In this document: piece after piece, positions 26,197 through 33,776 of the stretch
How the letters are laid out: the number at the start of each line of letters is the position of its first letter
How positions within the stretch are numbered: position 1 is the stretch's first letter
Source of the DNA: WRGA01 sp031553395
Lineage (GTDB): Bacteria > Bacteroidota > Bacteroidia > Bacteroidales > WRGA01
Direction of reading: 5' to 3'
Assembly: GCA_031553395.1 (NCBI GenBank)
Contig: JAVBLR010000009.1
Span: 236,648-300,647, forward strand
Length of the DNA stretch: 64,000 bases
The notes under the pieces: generated by a model
Seen by the model: the letters and a program-made list of their open reading frames with translations, nothing else
Told to the model about the DNA's origin: nothing
The model's database searches: none
Position numbers and translations under genes: made by a program

Positions 26197-28743
26197 ATGG
26201 ATAAAGCATTTTGGAAAAAAGTATTGCCCTATGTTGCAAGTATATTCATTTTTGCAGCAATTTCGATCGGATATTTTGCTCCGGATATATTTGAAGGCAA
26301 AGTATTATTTCAACACGATACTAAGCAGGGGATAGCCAATGGGCAGGAAGCAAAGGAGTATTATGAAAAAACAGGAGAAAGAACCCGTTGGACAAACTCT
26401 TTGTTTGGGGGAATGCCTACTTACCAAATTTCTCCAAGTTATGACTCTACTAGTATTCTCAAAAAAATAGAACGTTTTTATTTCTTATATCTTCCTTCTC
26501 CGGCCGGACTTATTTTCATCATGTTAGTAGGTTTTTTTATCCTGTTGAGGGCTTTGAATGTAAAAATACCTTTAGCCGTAATGGGTTCTATCCTGTATGC
26601 ATTTTCATCTTATTTTTTCATAATTATTTCGGCAGGGCATATTTGGAAGTTTATTACGTTGGCATATATTCCGCCAACCATTGCGGGGATAATATTAACT
26701 TATAAAGGCAGATACTGGTTAGGTGGAATTGTTACCGCATTTTTCCTTGCTATGCAAATATTATCCAACCATGTGCAAATGTCTTATTATTTCGGATTTG
26801 TTATTCTTGCCTTCGTTATTGCAATATTTATCAATTCATTGAAAGAAAAACAATTGGGGAAATTCTTCAAAGCAACAGCTGTATTGATTGTTGCTGCAGG
26901 TATTGCTGTTTGTCTTAATCTTTCTAATTTATATCACACGTATGAATATAGTAAAGAAACAATGAGGGGAAAAGCAGAATTATCGCATAATGCAACCAAC
27001 CAAACTGACAATGGACTCGAACGCGACTATATCGTTCAATGGAGTTATGGTATCGGGGAAACCTGGAGTTTGCTTATTCCGAATACAAAAGGCGGAGCTT
27101 CAGGTGTTTTAGGATATTCTCAAAATCAAAATACAGGCGAATGGAAACGAGATAACAACAAAAATAAGGAAGCTTTAGAAAAGGCTGATTCGAATTATCG
27201 CGATGCCGTTGCTCAGGAGAATACATACTGGGGAAATCAACCTGTAACATCGGGACCTGTATATGTGGGAGCATTTGTTTTTGCATTGTTTATTTTAGGA
27301 TTATTCATTGTAAAAAGTAATTTAAAATGGGCGTTGTTGGCTGTAACAGTTCTTTCAATATTGTTGTCGTGGGGAAAGAATTTTATGCCGTTTACCGACT
27401 TTTTCCTCGATTATATTCCAATGTACAACAAATTCAGGGCTGTTTCTTCCATTTTAGTTATTGCCGAATTTACAATTCCGTTATTAGCCATTTTGACATT
27501 AAAGGAAATAATAGAAAATCCGAATATTATCAAGGAAAAGAAAAAATCATTTTGGACAGGAATAGGTCTTGTTGCAGGTATAACTCTTTTATTTGCTTTA
27601 ACTCCCAATACTTTTTTCGATTTTCTTGGAGAAAGAGACCTTATGCAGAAAGAAAATTACATTAATCAGATAAATGCTGCTAAGGAACTTTCGAATGAAC
27701 AAAAGATTCAACAAATTCAACAAGTGGAAGTATATTTCCAATCACTTTTTGAGAACTTAGAAAAGGTACGCGCCGAAATCTTCAGTTCCGATGCATGGCG
27801 AAGTTTTGCGATCATTTTAATAGGCGTTGGATTTTTATTGGCATTTTCCTACAAAAAGATTTCCGGAACTGTTTTAGTCGTCTGCTTAACGTTGTTATGC
27901 TTCTTCGATATGGCCTCGGTAGATAAACGTTATTTGAACAGCAAAAACTTTGTAACTAAAAAAGAGATTAAAGATCCATATCCGCAAACGAATGCCGATA
28001 AAATGATTTTGCAGAATAAAGATAATCCTCTTTATTACAGGGTGTTTAATCAATCGGTAGATGCTTTTAATGATGCAAGTACTTCTTATTGGCATAAATC
28101 TGTTGGTGGTTATCATGCTGCAAAACTTCGCCGTTATCAGGATTTGATTGAACATCAATTGACAAAAGGCAATATGGAAGCCTACAATATGCTGAATACC
28201 AGATTTGTAATTGTTCCTGCGGAGAATGGACAATTAGTAGCAATGCAAAATCCTGATGCTCATGGAAATGCATGGTTTGTAAACGAAATAAAATGGGTGA
28301 ATAATGCTGATGAAGAAATGACTGCGTTGAGTAAGTTCAATGCGTTGAATACTGCTGTTATCGATAAAAGGTTTGAAAAGGATTTGGCAAAAACACAAAT
28401 ATCACCTAAAGATTCTCTTTCCAGTATTGTACTGACAGAATATGAACCGAATAAATTGGTATTTAAAGTTCAAGCTAAAAAAGATGAATTGTCCGTATTT
28501 TCCGATATTTATTATCCCGGATGGAAAGCAACTATTGATGGAAAAGAAGTTCCGATTGCCCGGGCTGATTATGTTTTACGGGCAGTTTCAATTCCTGCAG
28601 GAGATCATGTTATGGAATTCTCATTCGACCCGCAATCAATACATACTACCGAAACCATTGCTTACATTGCATTAATATTATTAATACTTGGATTTATTGG
28701 TTATGTAGGTTTTACATTCTTTTTAAAGAAAAAAGGAAGTTAA
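26197..28743 (+). CDS. YfhO-family multi-pass membrane protein
   Basis: 848 residues. About a dozen membrane helices in the first 560 residues are interrupted by a periplasmic stretch near 250-350 (WSYGIGETWSLLIPNTKGG). A soluble C-terminal domain carries VFSDIYYPGWKATIDG and ends in a last helix (TIAYIALILLILGFIGYVGF). This matches bacterial membrane protein YfhO, a GT-C-like family implicated in glycosylation of lipoteichoic acid or other cell-surface polymers. N-terminal LFQHDTKQG and LFGGMPTYQ are typical for Bacteroidota members. It follows the SGNH-MBOAT genes on the same strand and is closed by a strong terminator. Confidence 0.88.
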   Translation: MDKAFWKKVLPYVASIFIFAAISIGYFAPDIFEGKVLFQHDTKQGIANGQEAKEYYEKTGERTRWTNSLFGGMPTYQISPSYDSTSILKKIERFYFLYLPSPAGLIFIMLVGFFILLRALNVKIPLAVMGSILYAFSSYFFIIISAGHIWKFITLAYIPPTIAGIILTYKGRYWLGGIVTAFFLAMQILSNHVQMSYYFGFVILAFVIAIFINSLKEKQLGKFFKATAVLIVAAGIAVCLNLSNLYHTYEYSKETMRGKAELSHNATNQTDNGLERDYIVQWSYGIGETWSLLIPNTKGGASGVLGYSQNQNTGEWKRDNNKNKEALEKADSNYRDAVAQENTYWGNQPVTSGPVYVGAFVFALFILGLFIVKSNLKWALLAVTVLSILLSWGKNFMPFTDFFLDYIPMYNKFRAVSSILVIAEFTIPLLAILTLKEIIENPNIIKEKKKSFWTGIGLVAGITLLFALTPNTFFDFLGERDLMQKENYINQINAAKELSNEQKIQQIQQVEVYFQSLFENLEKVRAEIFSSDAWRSFAIILIGVGFLLAFSYKKISGTVLVVCLTLLCFFDMASVDKRYLNSKNFVTKKEIKDPYPQTNADKMILQNKDNPLYYRVFNQSVDAFNDASTSYWHKSVGGYHAAKLRRYQDLIEHQLTKGNMEAYNMLNTRFVIVPAENGQLVAMQNPDAHGNAWFVNEIKWVNNADEEMTALSKFNALNTAVIDKRFEKDLAKTQISPKDSLSSIVLTEYEPNKLVFKVQAKKDELSVFSDIYYPGWKATIDGKEVPIARADYVLRAVSIPAGDHVMEFSFDPQSIHTTETIAYIALILLILGFIGYVGFTFFLKKKGS

Positions 28744-28765
28744 ATAACAACTGAGCATATTTAAT

Positions 28766-28814
28766 AATAACCCCGAGTAATGTAATGTCTATAAATTTGC
28801 TCGGGGTTATTTTT
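28766..28814 (+). terminator. Rho-independent terminator after yfhO
   Basis: AATAACCCCGAG (28766-28777) pairs perfectly with CTCGGGGTTATT (28800-28811), followed by TTT. Confidence 0.9.
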
Positions 28815-29030
28815 ATCAATTCTTTCGAGCCTTCGATCTGTGTATTAATATATTATTTTTATGTTGATGCAATCAGTCTATTACCTGTCAAGTTTAATCT
28901 CAATTAAAAATCGGTTATTATTCCTTATTCTTTTGGAAATTTTTGATAAAAAAAGAACAAGATTTTGTCGACTGTTGTTTTATAGTCATGTAATTATACC
29001 TTGTGTTATGTATAAAGGCAAATTAATTAT

Positions 29031-29351
29031 ATGATAAATATGCAAAGTCAAAAATCATCTAATGTGCTTCTTTGGCTGGTAGCTATTGGCTTCTTTATGC
29101 AAACGTTGGATACTACCATTGTCAATACAGCTCTTCCAAGCATGGCGGAAAGCCTACATGAAAGTCCTTTGCAAATGCAGGCAGTAGTGGTTTCCTATAC
29201 ATTGGTAATGGCAGTACTGATTCTTGTAAGTGGATGGTTGGCTGATAAATTCGGGACACGGCGTATTTATTTATTGTCGTTATTTTTGTTTACTTTAGGG
29301 TCATTCTTTAATATTTGCCCATTTGCCAAAACAAGTAAAAAGGTGAAATGA
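29031..29351 (+). pseudogene. Truncated MFS transporter (DHA2/EmrB-like), N-terminal fragment
   Basis: 106 residues. Residues 12-90 match the first three helices of drug:H+ antiporter-2 MFS proteins: FFMQTLDTTIVNTALPSMA (motif D1) and GWLADKFGTRRIYLLSLFLF (motif A). Family members run to about 450-500 residues with 12-14 helices, so more than three quarters is missing. After residue 93 the sequence turns into unrelated NICPFAKTSKKVK and a stop, and no downstream remnant is seen before tRNA-His. It is a decayed or deletion-truncated gene, unlikely to transport anything. Confidence 0.85.
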
Positions 29352-29441
29352 TACTGATATTTAGTATTTTATCTATATTGACCAAACCCTGTTTAATTTT
29401 TATTCGTTAAATGAATTATTCCTTTTCTTGAGTTTACTAAC

Positions 29442-29475
29442 AAAAAAAGACAGTTACACCTCTGTAACTGCCTTC
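29442..29475 (-). terminator. Terminator of the tRNA-His transcript
   Basis: On the minus strand CAGTTAC and GTAACTG (29470-29464 and 29457-29451) form a 7-bp stem with a 6-base loop, followed by TC and seven T residues. Confidence 0.85.
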
Positions 29476-29486
29476 TTTTCCTTGTG

Positions 29487-29561
29487 GGTGGCTAATCGGG
29501 ATCGAACCGACGACCCTCAGAACCACAATCTGATGCTCTAACCAACTGAGCTATAGCCACC
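29487..29561 (-). tRNA. tRNA-His (GTG)
   Basis: Complete cloverleaf on the minus strand: acceptor GTGGCTA/TAGCCAC, D arm GCTC...GAGC, anticodon loop with GTG, and T arm GTCGG TTCGATC CCGAT. An extra 5' G at 29561 pairs with C73, the hallmark of bacterial tRNA-His. No CCA is encoded. It has its own promoter and terminator. Confidence 0.97.
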
Positions 29562-29578
29562 ATTTTGCTTTTGCGCTG

Positions 29579-29609
29579 CAAAGATACTATTTTCTCCAAT
29601 CTTCACAAA
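29579..29609 (-). promoter_or_regulatory. Promoter of tRNA-His
   Basis: The minus strand reads TTTG, a 19-base spacer, then TATCTTTG: a perfect Bacteroidetes -33/-7 pair ending 18 bases before the tRNA. Confidence 0.8.
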
Positions 29610-29767
29610 GATATTTTCTGAAATAGTTTATATTTTTTTGCAAAATATTAATTGTCAAAATTTTAAATTATGGAGAAGTTCTCAGAATTTATCTGAAGTT
29701 GTAATCAATATTCCGATGCCTTCTTAAATAAAATTCAACCTAATCCTGATATATACTCAGAAAGGAA

Positions 29768-29775
29768 TATCTTTG
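29768..29775 (+). promoter_or_regulatory. Candidate -7 box of the patatin gene
   Basis: TATCTTTG fits TAnnTTTG. It overlaps a possible TTG start at 29773, so translation must begin downstream, at the ATG at 29797. Confidence 0.45.
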
Positions 29776-29796
29776 TTTAAAGTTATTATAAGCCGT

Positions 29797-32112
29797 ATGA
29801 GGAAATTCGTTTTAATACTAATAAGCTTGAGTTTTTTCTTTTCCATTTATGCTCAGGAACAACAACAAACAGTTGGGTTGGTTATGAGTGGAGGAGGAGC
29901 GAAGGGGATAGCGCATATTGGTGTAATTCAGGCATTAGAGGAGAATGATATTCCGATTGATTATATCACTGGAACATCGATGGGGGCAATTGTCGGAGGA
30001 TTATATGCAAGTGGATATTCGCCCAAAGAAATGTTGGATTTGTTCCGATCGGAAGATTTTTATGAGTGCTATACCGGTGACCTAAGAGATGTTCCGATGA
30101 TTAATTTGCGAAAGGATAATCCATCTCCGGATGTGATTGGATTAACATTAACAATGAAGGGATGGAAACAGGTCGCCGTGGGTGTAAGAGGGATTGCTTT
30201 GGTTGACCCGGCGGCATTAAACCTGAAATTCTTTGAATTGTTTACACCTCCATCGATTGCTGCCAGTAATGATTTTAACCGGTTGTTTGTTCCGTTTCGT
30301 TGTGTCGCTTCGGATATTTACAAAAAGAAAGAAGTTTTATTTTCCGATGGAAGTTTGGCGAGAGCGATTCAATCATCCATGAGTATTCCGTTTTATTTCC
30401 GACCTGTAGAAAACGAAGATAATAAAATATTGATTGATGGGGGAGTATATAATAATCTACCGATTCAGCCAATGAAGAAAAATTTCCATCCTGATTTTAT
30501 CATAGCATCCAATGTTACAAATTCTGATAAACCAAAAATAATCAATGATGATATTGGCGAATTTGTTATCAATATGGTGTTGCAGCGGAACGATTCTTTA
30601 CCTTTGGACGAAGAAGGCATTGTGGTTGATGTGCTTATGGGTGAAATTGGAATGATGGATTTCTCAAGGGTAAATGAGTCGTATTTGATGGGCTACAATG
30701 AAGGAATCAAGATGATTGATTCCATTAAACAATGTGTTTCGCGGCGAAAACCGTTTGCTGAGCTTCAGTCTGAGCGGGAAAAATATAAAGAGCAACTTCC
30801 TGAAATCAATATCGAAAATATTGAAATAACAGGAGCAACCGAAACACAAAAAGAGTATTTCGAGAGTTTCTTTTGGAAAAACAAAGAAAAACCATATACA
30901 TTAAATGAATTCAGGAATGATTATTTGAATTTGTCGGCAGGTAATCCTTCCCTCGAAATTTCACCTGTTATAACAACATTCGAAGAAAAAGCAGATGAAT
31001 ATTCGCTGGGCCTGAATATCAAAAGAAACGGTTCTCCGCGGATATATTTTGGTGGAAATGTTTCATCTATGTATGCGAATCAGTTGTATATCGGGTTGAA
31101 ACTAAGTCGTTTCAGGAGATTTCCTATTGATTATAATCTTGATATGTATTGGGGAAATGCGTTTAATTCGGTTGCTTATATGGCAAATATAGAAACAGGT
31201 GGATTTAACCCGATTCGATATCAGTTTATGGCTGCATTTAATAATTTCCGCTTTACAGACCCCAAACAAGTATTTTTTGATTATGCCAAACCGCTTTTCA
31301 ATGATAATGAGTATTTTGTGAAATTGAAAATGGCGAATCTTTTATTTGGACGGATGAAGGCCGAAACTTCGTTAGGAATGGGTTTCCTGCAAGATAAATA
31401 CTCCTCATTGAATCCGGATTTAGTATTGGAAGATCCGAATAAAGCTGCTCATTATGCCGAAGGTAAAGCAATGTTTAAACTGTTTAAATCGAATTTAGAC
31501 CATAAGCTTTATCCAACATTTGGGGAACGCTATAATCTCTCGGCGTCTTATTTTTATGGAAAAGGAAGTTGGCGTATTAAAAATAATGAGTCGGAAGAGT
31601 TTGAGGAAGTCCATAACGACAATTACAACTATTATTCGGTATCGCTAGAAGCTGAAAAGTATTTTTCATTCAATAACTTATTTAAACTGAAAGGTTTGAT
31701 AAATGGGTTTTATTCTAATAAATCTGTATTTTACGATTATGAATCGACGGTGATTCAAGCTCCGGCTTTTACACCTACACCGCACAGTTTAATCACATTT
31801 AATCCTGATTTGCGGGCGAATAGTTATTTGGCAGTTGGAGTAACACCCATATTGAAAATTAATTCGTCATCTCATTTCCGGTTTGAGAATTATTTATTTA
31901 TGCCCATTCAACCTATCAAGAATAACGATGGACAAGCTATTTATGGAGATTATTTTTCCCGCAATACCTATTTTGGAGAAGTATCGTATGTGGTGAATTT
32001 TCCTATTCTTTCCATTCAGCTTTTTGCTAATTATTATAGCCGTGCCGAAAGTAAATTTAACTTCGGGTTAAATATCGGATATTTGATTTTCGGGGAAAAG
32101 TGGAAGAATTGA
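29797..32112 (+). CDS. Patatin-like phospholipase with outer-membrane barrel domain
   Basis: 771 residues with a signal peptide (KFVLILISLSFFFSIYAQ). The patatin domain holds the oxyanion MSGGGAKG, the nucleophile motif GTSMG (Ser61 from this start) and the catalytic Asp in LIDGGVYN (Asp214). After residue 320 come a POTRA-like stretch (EINIENIEITGATETQ) and a C-terminal beta-rich region ending in a BamA/surface-antigen-like barrel (FNFGLNIGYLIF). This is the PlpD-like layout, in which the lipase is displayed or released through its own barrel. It is monocistronic, with a partial family-3 repeat arm right after the stop. Confidence 0.88.
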   Translation: MRKFVLILISLSFFFSIYAQEQQQTVGLVMSGGGAKGIAHIGVIQALEENDIPIDYITGTSMGAIVGGLYASGYSPKEMLDLFRSEDFYECYTGDLRDVPMINLRKDNPSPDVIGLTLTMKGWKQVAVGVRGIALVDPAALNLKFFELFTPPSIAASNDFNRLFVPFRCVASDIYKKKEVLFSDGSLARAIQSSMSIPFYFRPVENEDNKILIDGGVYNNLPIQPMKKNFHPDFIIASNVTNSDKPKIINDDIGEFVINMVLQRNDSLPLDEEGIVVDVLMGEIGMMDFSRVNESYLMGYNEGIKMIDSIKQCVSRRKPFAELQSEREKYKEQLPEINIENIEITGATETQKEYFESFFWKNKEKPYTLNEFRNDYLNLSAGNPSLEISPVITTFEEKADEYSLGLNIKRNGSPRIYFGGNVSSMYANQLYIGLKLSRFRRFPIDYNLDMYWGNAFNSVAYMANIETGGFNPIRYQFMAAFNNFRFTDPKQVFFDYAKPLFNDNEYFVKLKMANLLFGRMKAETSLGMGFLQDKYSSLNPDLVLEDPNKAAHYAEGKAMFKLFKSNLDHKLYPTFGERYNLSASYFYGKGSWRIKNNESEEFEEVHNDNYNYYSVSLEAEKYFSFNNLFKLKGLINGFYSNKSVFYDYESTVIQAPAFTPTPHSLITFNPDLRANSYLAVGVTPILKINSSSHFRFENYLFMPIQPIKNNDGQAIYGDYFSRNTYFGEVSYVVNFPILSIQLFANYYSRAESKFNFGLNIGYLIFGEKWKN

Positions 32113-32156
32113 TAATGTAATGTGCCAATGAAATTTCGTGTGGAAGCGAATGTAAA

Positions 32157-32187
32157 TTTGCATTTTAAATAATATAAGCTAATTTTG
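32157..32187 (+). promoter_or_regulatory. Promoter of the DUF4419 gene
   Basis: TTTG (32157-32160), a 19-base spacer and TAATTTTG (32180-32187) match the Bacteroidetes consensus exactly, 42 bases upstream of the ATG. Confidence 0.7.
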
Positions 32188-32229
32188 TTTGTGCTTAATT
32201 GCTTGTAAATAAGGTGTAAAATAATAATT

Positions 32230-33705
32230 ATGAAAATACGAATACTCTCTTTATCTATTCTTTTATTTTCAATAACAGCATACAGTCAGAAAGGGATTAC
32301 TTTTTCAGTGGAAAAGTTATCTAAACCCGATAAATATCTATCTATGCAATCGGATAAAGATATTTACGAAAAGTTAATATTGTCGGATGTGAATATGCAT
32401 CCGGCTCAAGTTAAAAAAGAAAAAGTTGATTCTTTGGATAAAATTGGATTGAAATTGTCGAATGTAGATTTATATCAGATTAAAAAAGAAGGTGTTGATT
32501 TTCCATTTAATATTGTCACAAAAAGCCAATTACCAGATAGTCTTGTAAGTTTTGGATACCATTCTTTTTTTAATGGAATGTATCAGGCTTATGCCGACCA
32601 CCGGCCTTTTGTATTGTCGCCCGATATGATTTGGCTTTTAATCAGTCAGGAGTTTGCTCAACATGTAAATGCAAATCCGGAGGAATTACGGCATTATTTT
32701 GTTAATTTTTCCGGTAAATTATCATTGATTGTTGCTACTGATGAAATAATACTCGATAATCCAGAGAGTCCTTGGGAAAAGGTATTTCCCGAATTTACCA
32801 GACAAATAGCAGAACATACGGGCAGTGAATTAATCAATTTATTATCGTCGGATTTTACGACTACCACGCCTGTTGAAAAAATTGCTTCCGAAATTACGAT
32901 TATGAAAACAATGGAGCCATATTTCGAATTTATTATTATTCGTATGGTTTGTGGTATTCCCGAAATAACATTGCAAGGAACTACCGAAGATTGGCAAAAA
33001 GTGCTTGACAAAACAAAAGCATTGGAAAAATATGATTTAGCATGGTGGACCAAGGAATTGGAGCCTATTTTGGAAGAATTTGTCAAAGTATCAAAAGGAG
33101 AAGTTAAAAAAAATTTTTGGCGGAACATGTTTAAATATCATTCTCAAAGTAAATATGGAGCTCCCAATATAATCGATGGCTGGATTGTTAAATTCTTTCC
33201 TTACGACAAAAATGGTAAACGGAATAACTTGAAAGAATTAGAGGGTGATAAAAATTTGCCTGAAGAAATCGTGAAAGTAGATTTGAAATTCATTGATACG
33301 GTAACAGATATTACAACGCCATTGGAGCTTTGGGCAGGATTTGTCGGATTGGAACAAAATAAGAAAAATTATGCTCTTACACCAAAAGTTGGCTGGATGA
33401 TTCGAAAGAAGGATGTAAACAACGTCGGTTTAAAACAAAAACTTGAATTGGATAACAACTCAAAATGGGGCGGTAGAATATCAATACGGGTAAAAGAAAT
33501 TCCATCTGCTATTTTTGAACTTGAAGAAATAAAAAGCCTCGAAATCGTATTTATTGACAAAATCGTTATTCCGGAAGAATTAGCTAAAGTGAAAATTGGG
33601 AAGTTAATATTGTCCGGAAAAATAGATAAGCCTGAAGCTGAAAGAATACGCCAGTTATTCCCGGATACAGAAGTTATAATCAACGGTAATATGCCAATTA
33701 TCTAA
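32230..33705 (+). CDS. DUF4419 domain protein, secreted
   Basis: 491 residues with an N-terminal signal peptide (LSILLFSITAYSQ). The central part, including SFFNGMYQAYADHRPFVLSPDMIWLLISQ (about 117-145) and the W-x-G-F-V-G-L segment near 372, is characteristic of DUF4419, a family without an assigned activity. There is no membrane segment beyond the signal. It has its own canonical promoter. The last residues, NMPII, and the stop codon are encoded by a family-3 palindromic repeat, so its original C-terminus may have been replaced. It converges with the TonB receptor gene. Confidence 0.8.
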   Translation: MKIRILSLSILLFSITAYSQKGITFSVEKLSKPDKYLSMQSDKDIYEKLILSDVNMHPAQVKKEKVDSLDKIGLKLSNVDLYQIKKEGVDFPFNIVTKSQLPDSLVSFGYHSFFNGMYQAYADHRPFVLSPDMIWLLISQEFAQHVNANPEELRHYFVNFSGKLSLIVATDEIILDNPESPWEKVFPEFTRQIAEHTGSELINLLSSDFTTTTPVEKIASEITIMKTMEPYFEFIIIRMVCGIPEITLQGTTEDWQKVLDKTKALEKYDLAWWTKELEPILEEFVKVSKGEVKKNFWRNMFKYHSQSKYGAPNIIDGWIVKFFPYDKNGKRNNLKELEGDKNLPEEIVKVDLKFIDTVTDITTPLELWAGFVGLEQNKKNYALTPKVGWMIRKKDVNNVGLKQKLELDNNSKWGGRISIRVKEIPSAIFELEEIKSLEIVFIDKIVIPEELAKVKIGKLILSGKIDKPEAERIRQLFPDTEVIINGNMPII

Positions 33706-33774
33706 TATGCCAATGTGCCAATGAAAATACAGGGATTTCATTGGCACATTGGCATATTAAGGCATCGGTACATT
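33688..33774. repeat. TGCCAATGTGCCAAT palindromic repeat (family 3), copy 2
   Basis: The arms 33688-33726 and 33736-33774 (AATATGCCAATGTGCCAATGAAA and its complement) form a near-perfect hairpin between convergent genes. It may act as a bidirectional terminator. The left arm encodes the end of the DUF4419 protein. Confidence 0.9.
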
Positions 33775-33776
33775 AT

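Noticed and set aside
29773..29796. TTG start for the patatin protein
   Set aside because: The TTG is part of the -7 box; the ATG at 29797 gives the signal peptide.
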